From positions 1-64,000 of the forward strand of contig JAUNAJ010000003.1 in NCBI GenBank assembly GCA_030527645.1: DNA of 64,000 bases, in the 5' to 3' direction. Positions 8,761 to 15,788 of the stretch are shown one piece after another. Under the pieces are notes generated by a model. The model did not search any database and had not been told where the DNA came from. It worked only from the letters and a program-made list of their open reading frames with translations. Position 1 is the first letter of the stretch; each line of letters opens with the position of its first letter. The stretch comes from Lachnospiraceae bacterium (GTDB taxonomy: Bacteria; Bacillota; Clostridia; Lachnospirales; Lachnospiraceae). The translations under genes and the position numbers were made by a program.

Positions 8761-10203
8761 TCAGATCCGGGACATCAGACCGTTGATCACCTGCTCGATC
8801 AGGAACAGGGTACCTCTGATCCCCAACTGTGTCTTTGGGATCAGATCCGTATATCCCATACCCGGAAGGCTGATCTCAATTCCGCAGAAGGCATCCCTTC
8901 TGGTCATCAGGGCTGCGATCGTATTGGCATCCGCAAAGACCAGCTCCGCTTCGGAGTCGTAGATGGATCTGCGGTCTGCTCCTTCTGCCTGCAGCTGTAT
9001 CAGCAGCTTCCCGAGCCGCTCCTTCAGAAACAGGGGACCGTCCGTTTCGCAGACCAGACATTCCGGTACCATGCCGAGATATTCTCCGAGAAATTCTGTC
9101 AGCATGACGACCTGCGGCAGGGTGCCGGTCACGGCGAAGGGGACTCCCTTTGGAAGTCCGCAGGCCTGATAGATACCGTTCAGTTTATACCAGGCGAGGC
9201 CTCTGCTTCTTCGACTTTCCTCTATCACCCGTGCTATATCCACATGCAGCAGCGTTTCCAGCTTCGTGAACAGCTGCTCAACCGCATCAAAGCCGATCGG
9301 CGGCCCATCCAGCAGCAGCATGGGCATGCCGTATTCCTGCTGCAGATATTCCGCTGTCTCCTTCGCCATATCCGGATGGATCACGAGATTCAGATCCGCA
9401 TCCGTAATGGATAGAAGTTCGTCTACCGTACAGCCGGAAAAGGGGACGCAGTTTACCTGAATGCCGCACAGCTCCAGAAGACGGGTCAGTTCCTCCCGAT
9501 CTCCCTGGGCATAGCGGTGCCAGATGGAGAGACCGAGAAGGTTTACTTTTTTTCTTCTGCCCTGTCCTCCTTCTCTCCGCTCTGTTTCCATACGGGACAT
9601 GCATTTCGGCGATTTTTCTGCATTGGTTTCTTTTTCTGAACGAACCAGTCTTCGACTGCTTATTTCTTTTGCCAGCTGCTTCAGCACTTCAAGAGAGGCC
9701 TTTTCATATCCATAAGAAAAGGTTTCGGAATATCCCGGTGATTCGATATGGACGGTTCTTTTATCCGGAAGGACCTGATCTGCCAGCTCCTTCAGGTTGT
9801 CTCCGATCAGAGAGGCTCCGGGTGAATTCACAATGGTAAGGAGATCAAATTCCACATGATCCCGGATAAATCGGAGACCCTCCTCCAGCTTTTCGGCAGT
9901 ACCGTACACATAATCCACCTGATCCAGCCAGGTACAGGGAACTCTGCTCTGCCGAAAGAACCAGTCGTTCATGTAGTTGTAGTTGACCTCTACCTTCTTT
10001 CCGCCCTCAGACACCGGCAGATACAGAGGCGGCCGATCCATAAGGAACTGGGAGGTGGTGCTGTGATAAAACTTGCAGCCCATGGGACCATTCAGCAGCA
10101 CGATGGCATTTCTTATTCCTTCCACGCCGAACAGGATTCCTGTCAGGCTGTCGGCGGGAATTGTCTCAATTCCGGACATACTGTTCGAAGTATACTCTGT
10201 CAT
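8761..10203 (-). CDS. Nitrogenase component 1-type subunit (NifK/BchB/BchZ-like)
   Basis: A 480-residue protein of the nitrogenase component 1 superfamily, acting as beta-type partner of the fused protein encoded upstream. Of the three cysteines that hold the P-cluster in NifK only one is kept: Cys43 in NGPMGCKFY, aligned with NifK HGSQGC, with the Asp ligand of BchB and the Cys ligand of BchZ. The first site is occupied by IPADSLTG. The third reads VNSPGASLIGDN (125-136) instead of a Cys-containing motif. A charged, low-complexity insert lies around residues 190-220. The start overlaps the end of the fused gene by 38 bases, so the two subunits are translationally coupled. Nitrogen fixation is very unlikely. 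The substrate is unknown. Confidence 0.85.
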   Translation of the reverse strand: MTEYTSNSMSGIETIPADSLTGILFGVEGIRNAIVLLNGPMGCKFYHSTTSQFLMDRPPLYLPVSEGGKKVEVNYNYMNDWFFRQSRVPCTWLDQVDYVYGTAEKLEEGLRFIRDHVEFDLLTIVNSPGASLIGDNLKELADQVLPDKRTVHIESPGYSETFSYGYEKASLEVLKQLAKEISSRRLVRSEKETNAEKSPKCMSRMETERREGGQGRRKKVNLLGLSIWHRYAQGDREELTRLLELCGIQVNCVPFSGCTVDELLSITDADLNLVIHPDMAKETAEYLQQEYGMPMLLLDGPPIGFDAVEQLFTKLETLLHVDIARVIEESRRSRGLAWYKLNGIYQACGLPKGVPFAVTGTLPQVVMLTEFLGEYLGMVPECLVCETDGPLFLKERLGKLLIQLQAEGADRRSIYDSEAELVFADANTIAALMTRRDAFCGIEISLPGMGYTDLIPKTQLGIRGTLFLIEQVINGLMSRI

Positions 10204-12388
10204 GGTTCCATGCTCCTTCCCTTTTTCTTCTCTGCAGATCCGCCCACCGGCGGATCACGTCAATTCCGGCAGAATAGCCCGCCAGCGGCATCATGGGGAT
10301 CGAATCCTTTACATACGCTCCATCCTCTGCCTGGGGCGTATAATTAGAGATCACAAAATCTGCATTCCAGTCTCCCGCCTGGTCGTACAGCTTTTCCCAT
10401 TCCATGGTTTCATTGATGTTGTATCGCTCCGGTGTATCAGAGACCTTCACCTCCTGACGAAGATAATTGATCACACCGATCTGCAGGATCTCCATGCCTG
10501 CATCCTCTGCGGCCTGCAGAACAAAATCGATATTGGAATTGATGGTCGTGATCACCACACGTTTCCCCTCCAGCTCCGGGCGAAGTCTTTCGATCTCTCT
10601 CTGATACTTCTCCTCTTCCCTGCGGATCAGAGCAGGCACCCGTTCACTGCAGCCGAAATATGCAGCCACTTCCTCCAGAAACTGTTTTGCAGCACGGGCT
10701 CCAATGGGAAATGCAGATTCCGCAAAGCTGCAGCCATACTCCTGCTCCAGCCAGGACCGCAGTTCTCTTCCATCCTGTGTGTCTGCTGCAAGAATATTCA
10801 GCGGAGCTTTCAGGAAATTCTTCAGTTCCTGCACACCGGTATCCCCCAGGAATCTGCAGTTAATCTCGATTCCCAGTCCTGCCAGCAGATCCCGGATGAT
10901 CCTGTAATTAGTCTCATGATTCACGGAAACAGCCACTTCATTGATGAGATTGACACATTTCCCGGAAGGTCTGACCGTACGGTCGATCAGTTCTGTGCCC
11001 AGCTTATGCATACACATCCGAATGCCTTCCATATAATCGCCCCTGATGTCACCGTCTGCGGGTATAGTGATCACCGGAACCTCTTCTGTACCAAGGGCTT
11101 CCGCTGCCAGAAGATCATCCCCGATGATGCCGCTGACGCAGGAGCTGACCACGATCACGGCACCCGGCTTCTGATCTATTGCCGCCTGCACTGCCTCCTT
11201 CAATTTTTCTGTTCCTCCGAATACCGCCTCTGTCTGTCCCATATCGGTGCAGGTAAAGTGCGGAGCAATCGCAGAGGGCATCAGAATTCCCCTGTTGAAC
11301 AGATTCTTTCTTCCCGGTGAGCTGATATTCTGCCAGGTGTAAAAGGCACAGGCTCTGGGGGAATGGGCAATGATCAGAGCATCCGTCAGATGTACGCCGC
11401 AGGTGATGGCTCCGTTGAAGGCGCAGCCGTAGAGGGGCAGGCGCTTTACTGCAGCTGCTGAGATCCCGGCTTCTTCATCCGCATGTCCGGCAGGGAGACA
11501 GCTGTGTATGCTGTCCCCGGAACGCTCTTTCCCATCAGAGAGGCGTTCAGGATCGCTGTATCCCTGCTCATTCCTATTCTCTGTCTGCAGCACCACAGTC
11601 TCCAGCTCCTGATCCTCCAGAGGTCTGGCGGGATACAATGTCATTCCGGGACGAATCTCCTGCGCAAGCTCCTGAAACACGGTTTTTTCAACTTCACAGC
11701 CATCCAGCTCCTGCAGGGTCACATGCTCCAGCTCAGCTCTTGCGAAGGCATCACTTCTTGGAACCTTTTTCAAAATGGGCAGTCCCACAGCATCTGCGAA
11801 TCGCTGCACCCTTCCATCCTCATCCGGCAGTTTTCTCTCATTGAATACGATTCCTGCCACACGGCATTCTGTGTCTCCGTCATAGCTGCGGATTCCACGG
11901 AGAATGTTGTTGGCTGCGTAGAGAGCCATATACTCTCCGCTGGTGACAAGAACGATCACGTCCGCATACTCTCTGCGGATCGGCACTGCAAAGCCGCCGC
12001 AGACCACATCACCAAGCACATCGTAGACAACTGTGTCGTACTGTTCTTTTACCTTGAACTTTTCCAAAAATTCAAAAGAGGAAATAATTCCTCTTCCGGC
12101 ACAACCCACACCGGGTCTGGGTCCGCCGTTTTCAATACAGCCGGTACCCATAAAGCCGGTACGAAGAATATCTGCCGGATTCTGCAGTTCCTTCTCGGTT
12201 TCCTTCAGATATTCCATGACCGTCTGTATGTTTTCCCCATGCATCAGAAGGCGGGTGGAATCGTGCTTCGGATCGCAGCCGATCTGCAGGACCTTTCTGC
12301 CTGTGACCGCCATGGCTGCAGACAGGTTTGCACTGATGGTGGATTTTCCGATACCGCCCTTTCCGTAAACGGCTATTTCCTGTTTCAT
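10166..12388 (-). CDS. Fused nitrogenase-like iron protein and NifD-type subunit
   Basis: A single 740-residue chain. Residues 1-265 are a NifH/BchL-type Fe protein: P-loop GKGGIGKST (9-17), bridging [4Fe-4S] ligands Cys96 (GVGCAGRG) and Cys130 (GDVVCGGFA), and Arg99 in the ADP-ribosylation position. After a polar linker (about 266-312), residues 313-740 are a NifD/NifE/BchN-type domain. It keeps all three P-cluster cysteines: Cys322 (YGCAFNGA), Cys347 (SPRACAFY) and Cys417 (SSCVSGIIGDD). The FeMo-co ligands are not kept: the Cys275 region reads LNILAAD and the His442 region reads PLAGYSAG. In known enzymes the Fe protein is a separate dissociating subunit, so the fusion is unusual. ATG at 12388 follows TTTGGAGG. 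First gene of a three-gene operon. Confidence 0.88.
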   Translation of the reverse strand: MKQEIAVYGKGGIGKSTISANLSAAMAVTGRKVLQIGCDPKHDSTRLLMHGENIQTVMEYLKETEKELQNPADILRTGFMGTGCIENGGPRPGVGCAGRGIISSFEFLEKFKVKEQYDTVVYDVLGDVVCGGFAVPIRREYADVIVLVTSGEYMALYAANNILRGIRSYDGDTECRVAGIVFNERKLPDEDGRVQRFADAVGLPILKKVPRSDAFARAELEHVTLQELDGCEVEKTVFQELAQEIRPGMTLYPARPLEDQELETVVLQTENRNEQGYSDPERLSDGKERSGDSIHSCLPAGHADEEAGISAAAVKRLPLYGCAFNGAITCGVHLTDALIIAHSPRACAFYTWQNISSPGRKNLFNRGILMPSAIAPHFTCTDMGQTEAVFGGTEKLKEAVQAAIDQKPGAVIVVSSCVSGIIGDDLLAAEALGTEEVPVITIPADGDIRGDYMEGIRMCMHKLGTELIDRTVRPSGKCVNLINEVAVSVNHETNYRIIRDLLAGLGIEINCRFLGDTGVQELKNFLKAPLNILAADTQDGRELRSWLEQEYGCSFAESAFPIGARAAKQFLEEVAAYFGCSERVPALIRREEEKYQREIERLRPELEGKRVVITTINSNIDFVLQAAEDAGMEILQIGVINYLRQEVKVSDTPERYNINETMEWEKLYDQAGDWNADFVISNYTPQAEDGAYVKDSIPMMPLAGYSAGIDVIRRWADLQRRKREGAWNHDRVYFEQYVRN

Positions 12389-12476
12389 TTACATTTGCCT
12401 CCAAACATTCTATATCTTGACCCAAATTCTTCGTTTGAAATATTTTTCTTCATTTCATACCTATTTCACAAAATGC

Positions 12477-12485
12477 TGTTATAAT
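12477..12485 (+). promoter_or_regulatory. Extended -10 promoter of small gene
   Basis: TGTTATAAT (12477-12485) is a consensus extended -10 element (TGn-TATAAT) about 100 bases upstream of the ATG at 12586. No good -35 is visible, as is common for extended -10 promoters. Confidence 0.6.
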
Positions 12486-12503
12486 AAAATCGTTTTACAA
12501 CAA

Positions 12504-12551
12504 CCGGCTTAAAAAGGGAACAGCAAGTACGTCCCGAACTGTTTTTGCCGG
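12504..12551 (+). promoter_or_regulatory. Leader hairpin upstream of small gene
   Basis: CCGGC (12504-12508) pairs with GCCGG (12547-12551). Inside it, AACAG pairs with CTGTT. The hairpin lies in the predicted 5' leader between the extended -10 element and the ribosome binding site. Confidence 0.4.
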
Positions 12552-12585
12552 CATACTTTAAGTTTATTACAGGGGGGAGTTCCTT

Positions 12586-12855
12586 ATGAGACTGACAAAC
12601 TGGGAGATCGGCCGTGATCTCGAAACCATCCGCGGTCAGATAACCGGAAGTACACTGTATCCGGACGGTACAAATATTGAGACATCCCGCATTATGGCAG
12701 CGGCATATGACGGAGAACTGCTGTTGATCAAAACAAAAAATTCTGTATATGAATGCAGTTCGGAGGATTATACAGGAGTTGAAGAAACACTTCTCACCTT
12801 CCTTCGCACCATCAATAAAGATACCGGAAGTTCCACAAAGATCATCAATTTATAA
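12586..12855 (+). CDS. Small conserved-looking protein of unknown function
   Basis: An 89-residue acidic, soluble protein with no signal peptide, membrane segment or cysteine motif, and a single Cys. I do not recognise the family. It has a strong GGGGGGAG ribosome binding site, a consensus extended -10 promoter and a hairpin in its leader, so it is very likely expressed. It is transcribed divergently from the nitrogenase-like operon with a shared 197-base control region, and converges on the nitrilase gene (3-base gap). A link to the nitrogenase-like genes is possible from the shared region but is not shown by sequence. Confidence 0.7.
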   Translation: MRLTNWEIGRDLETIRGQITGSTLYPDGTNIETSRIMAAAYDGELLLIKTKNSVYECSSEDYTGVEETLLTFLRTINKDTGSSTKIINL

Positions 12856-12858
12856 TAT

Positions 12859-13656
12859 TTACATGTACAATTCCGGTCGTCGAAGACCGGAATAGGGTCT
12901 GCTGCTTCTGATTCTTCCGGATTCTCTCAGATCCACCTCTGCATAAACGATCTGCTCGGAATCGTCCGCCTTCAGAATCACGTTTCCTTTGGCGTCCACC
13001 AGAATAGATTCTCCTGCAAATTCCATATCTGCTTCTCTGCCGACACGATTACACATGGCCACGGCCACACTGCTGTGGAAGGCCTGCACCCGCAGCTCCC
13101 ATTCAAACATCTCCAACGGTTCTGTTTTTGTATTGACTGTAGGAATCAGGATCAGATCCGCTCCCATCAACGCCTCTGTCCGGATGCTTTCCGGGTAATG
13201 ACGGTCAAAGCACACAACGATTCCCAATTTCCCCAGCTCTGTATCAAATACCTGAAAGCCGGTATCTGACGGCGCATAGTAATCCTGCTCATAAAACTGC
13301 TCTGCCTGAGCAATGTGCACCATCTTCTGTACTCCGATGATCTCTCCGCAGGGATCGATCACCAGACTTGCATCGTAATAGGTATTCTCTTCTTTCAGAT
13401 AAATATTCGGAACAGCATAGATCTTCGCTTCCTTACATGCAGTGCAAAAGGCCTGCACCTGAGAGGAATCCATTGTGATCCCGTATTTTTTTACATCCTG
13501 CCCCGGAAACTGCGGAAAGAATTCTGTCAGCTGTACCTCGGGAAACAGGATCAGATCTGCACCTGCTGCTGAAGCCTCCCGGATCGCCTGAAGACTTTTT
13601 TCCAGATTTTGTTCCATTGAGCCTTCATTGCTCATCTGACTCATTGCAAGTTTCAT
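12859..13656 (-). CDS. Carbon-nitrogen hydrolase (nitrilase superfamily)
   Basis: A 265-residue cytosolic amidase of the nitrilase superfamily. The catalytic triad is complete: Glu40 (LILFPEVQL), Lys111 (GVQKMVHI) and Cys149 (GIVVCFDRHYPES). The CFDxxYPE form of the nucleophile elbow and the short length resemble N-carbamoylputrescine amidase and omega-amidase-type enzymes, which release ammonia from amide or carbamoyl groups. The exact substrate cannot be assigned. The last codons form part of a hairpin (12870-12893). The DUF3786 gene lies 75 bases upstream on the same strand and may share a transcript. Confidence 0.88.
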   Translation of the reverse strand: MKLAMSQMSNEGSMEQNLEKSLQAIREASAAGADLILFPEVQLTEFFPQFPGQDVKKYGITMDSSQVQAFCTACKEAKIYAVPNIYLKEENTYYDASLVIDPCGEIIGVQKMVHIAQAEQFYEQDYYAPSDTGFQVFDTELGKLGIVVCFDRHYPESIRTEALMGADLILIPTVNTKTEPLEMFEWELRVQAFHSSVAVAMCNRVGREADMEFAGESILVDAKGNVILKADDSEQIVYAEVDLRESGRIRSSRPYSGLRRPELYM

Positions 13657-13731
13657 TCAATCTCTCCATTTTCAATTATTGCTAGCATTACTTTACAGAA
13701 ACAGCTGCATTTCCTGCATTCACTGTTCCAT

Positions 13732-14346
13732 TCACTGTTCCAGACCTGCGGTTTCCAGCATTCGATCTGTGATCATGGTCATCAGATTCCAAAGCAGGGA
13801 CCAGCGGAAATGCTCCGCAATGCCTGCATCAAACAGAAACTGGATGGAGGCAGGAAATTCATCATCCGCTGCCCAGTACTGGAACCAGACAGGAACGTTG
13901 GGGAAGACAGTCAGGATCGCACTGACATCGCCTTTTTTCTGCGGCTCTGCTCCCATGCTGATCAGCGTGCTCTGCATCAGCTCAATATTATCCTGAAACG
14001 GCTTCAGATACTCGATATACCGTCCCAGTGAGGTATCTGTGGTATTGGTGCAGAGAGATGCGACAGACTCCCACTTTCCTGTGAGTACAGGTGCATGCTC
14101 TGAATTGGTCAGCAGCTCATACACGGAAACTGTCTCATCGATGGATGCCTGCCGCTCTCCGTCAAACATCAGCCCTGTTTTCCTGTTGATCTTATAGTCT
14201 CTTCCCAGAAATGTGATCAGAATCTGATCCTCATCATGCTCCAGGTTAAAGATCCGAATAAATTTCTCCTGATCGTAGGAAAGAAAACGATTCTGGATCA
14301 TTTCCCACTGTATTTCATCTTTTGTTTTTTTCATGTCCATTGGCAT
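13732..14346 (-). CDS. DUF3786 family protein
   Basis: A 204-residue soluble protein matching the DUF3786 pattern as I know it: WEMIQNRF near the start, ITFLGRDYKI and a C-terminal half with VPVWFQYW. The family is common in anaerobes and its function is not established. I place the start at the ATG at 14346 (MPMDMKK), ten bases after AAAGGA. The frame stays open to a TTG at 14385 with no ribosome binding site. It is followed by the nitrilase gene on the same strand. Confidence 0.75.
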   Translation of the reverse strand: MPMDMKKTKDEIQWEMIQNRFLSYDQEKFIRIFNLEHDEDQILITFLGRDYKINRKTGLMFDGERQASIDETVSVYELLTNSEHAPVLTGKWESVASLCTNTTDTSLGRYIEYLKPFQDNIELMQSTLISMGAEPQKKGDVSAILTVFPNVPVWFQYWAADDEFPASIQFLFDAGIAEHFRWSLLWNLMTMITDRMLETAGLEQ

Positions 14347-14460
14347 AGGTAATACGTCCTTTCCCTGCATCTTATCTGCGCCCAAACTGTGAATTCACTT
14401 TCAGACTCATTGTACTCCAGAATCGGTCTTTTTCCAACTATTTGAAATCGAGGTGAACAG

Positions 14461-14510
14461 AAAACCGGTCGTGTGAAGTCGCTTCCAATGACTTCACACG
14501 GCCGGTTTTT
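14461..14510. terminator. Bidirectional terminator below pilus operon
   Basis: A 20-bp stem (14461-14480 with 14490-14509, one G-U type mismatch) around the loop GCTTCCAAT is flanked by AAAA on one side and TTTTT on the other. It lies just beyond the sortase stop codon, so it ends the minus-strand pilus operon. Confidence 0.8.
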
Positions 14511-14537
14511 CTGATATCTGAGCATGCAGCTTCCCTT

Positions 14538-15257
14538 TTACTGCTGTAACTCATAAGATTGCTCCAGCACACCAACAACTACTGTTCGCTCCGTTGTATC
14601 CGGATATCTGCATGTAGAGAACGCAATCAGCTGCTCTCCTTCTGCCTGCCGGTAATACATATGATCCCTGCGGATCTTGTCCAGTATCTCCTCCTTTGTT
14701 CTGTTCTCCGGAGAAAAAATGACGGGATCAGTGGCAGAGACATTCAGCACTGCGATCACAGTAATTTTTCGTACCTCATCTCCCACCGTCAATGTACCTT
14801 CTGTATATTCCCGAAAAAATTTTTCCTGCCGGTATAGATCCAGATCTCCGAACATGGCACTGTTTTCCATATGATGACCATACAAGAGGGAATATTCATC
14901 GGAGTAATCCGGACTGTTTCTGGAATCCAGATAGATCGAGCCTGCCAGAGAGTATTCCCCGTAGGGATTCTTATTCAGGTATTCAAAATTGTCCTCACCC
15001 TGCATCACCGGATCATCGATTTCTGTTCCCTCGAGCGTCAGCCATGCAGTCATGTTACCGGAAATTTTCTGTTCAGGAATGTCGTCCTCTGATCCCGGCT
15101 TGTATTTCAGTATGCTGTCATCGTTCGCCTGATGAACTATGAGGAAGCTGTCGTAAAGACCATAGGTTCCGACAAAGAACAAACAGAGACACAGCAGGAA
15201 AACAGCAAGATCCTCTGCTTTATTAAGAATATGCACACAGCGTTCCGGCACGTTCAT
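14538..15257 (-). CDS. Class B-type sortase of pilus locus
   Basis: A 239-residue membrane-anchored transpeptidase. One N-terminal helix (about residues 15-40) is followed by a sortase fold with His128 (LYGHHM), Cys216 (AFSTC) and Arg224 (ERTVVVG). The FSTC context and the spacing place it in class B rather than the class C type usual for pili. Streptococcus pyogenes FCT-3/4 pili are also polymerised by a class B-type sortase that uses VPTG-like signals. The pilins here end in IPTG, VPTG and VQTG signals, which fits. ATG follows AAGGAG. It is the last gene of the pilus operon, 47 bases after the SipA-like gene. Confidence 0.9.
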   Translation of the reverse strand: MNVPERCVHILNKAEDLAVFLLCLCLFFVGTYGLYDSFLIVHQANDDSILKYKPGSEDDIPEQKISGNMTAWLTLEGTEIDDPVMQGEDNFEYLNKNPYGEYSLAGSIYLDSRNSPDYSDEYSLLYGHHMENSAMFGDLDLYRQEKFFREYTEGTLTVGDEVRKITVIAVLNVSATDPVIFSPENRTKEEILDKIRRDHMYYRQAEGEQLIAFSTCRYPDTTERTVVVGVLEQSYELQQ

Positions 15258-15304
15258 GAATTGCTTCTCCTTCTCTTAACGTTAAGCTTCGGCTGACATT
15301 TCTC

Positions 15305-15784
15305 TCAGAATCCTCTTCTCCGGAAAAGAAGCAGAAGGGATCCGAACACCTGTGATCCATCGACCGGACCGAAGCTTCGGCTGTCTTCTGAAACGGAACG
15401 AAAATCATTCAGAATGAAGAGCTGGTTTTCACCCAGCTTCAGAGGGTACGTCACCGAAGATTCTTCTGCAGCAGCTGTCTCATAGGGGATTTCCTCCAGC
15501 GGCTCGTATCCGTCCACTGTATAGCCTCCCGAGTCAAGGAGATCAATTTCCTGCCCGGAAACAGCAGCGATCCGTCCGATCCTTCTCTCTCCATCCGGGT
15601 CCTGATACAAAACGATCTCTCCCGCTGATACGGTCCGTGATCTGAGAAATATGCAGAGATCGCCATCCCTTACAAAGGGGGACATGGCATTGCCCTCCCA
15701 GCGCTTTACGCGAAACACCAGGGTAAAGAGCAGTATGCCTCCTATGATCAGGAGCAGTGTTTTCAGAAGGAATCTTTTCAGCAT
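15305..15784 (-). CDS. Signal peptidase I-like pilus protein lacking catalytic residues (SipA-like)
   Basis: A 159-residue protein with one N-terminal membrane helix and a type I signal peptidase fold. Both active-site residues are replaced. The Ser of the canonical GxSMxP motif is Ala33 (EGNAMSPF). The general base Lys of box D is Gly70 (RRIGRIAAVSG). The rest of the fold is kept (VRDGD, GEIVLY, FILNDFRSVSEDSR). In Streptococcus pyogenes the pilus protein SipA shows the same kind of double loss (Asp and Gly) and acts as an assembly factor instead of a protease. I infer that role here. The ATG at 15784 follows GGAAGG. A longer reading to 15817 would overlap the adhesin gene. Confidence 0.82.
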   Translation of the reverse strand: MLKRFLLKTLLLIIGGILLFTLVFRVKRWEGNAMSPFVRDGDLCIFLRSRTVSAGEIVLYQDPDGERRIGRIAAVSGQEIDLLDSGGYTVDGYEPLEEIPYETAAAEESSVTYPLKLGENQLFILNDFRSVSEDSRSFGPVDGSQVFGSLLLLFRRRGF

Positions 15785-15788
15785 GTGT

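Noticed and set aside
10073-11320. A 415-codon open frame on the plus strand
   Set aside because: Antisense to the nitrogenase-like genes and without a ribosome binding site.
8761-12388. A nitrogen-fixation locus
   Set aside because: FeMo-co ligand positions are not conserved, the partner has one of three P-cluster cysteines, and no nifB, nifE/N or nifV-like gene is present.
10166-12388. Fusion caused by a sequencing error
   Set aside because: The frame is continuous, the linker is polar and of sensible length, and no stop or frameshift trace is visible. It cannot be fully excluded without reads, but the plain reading is a real fusion.
15305-15784. An active signal peptidase for pilin processing
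   Set aside because: The catalytic Ser and Lys positions are Ala and Gly.
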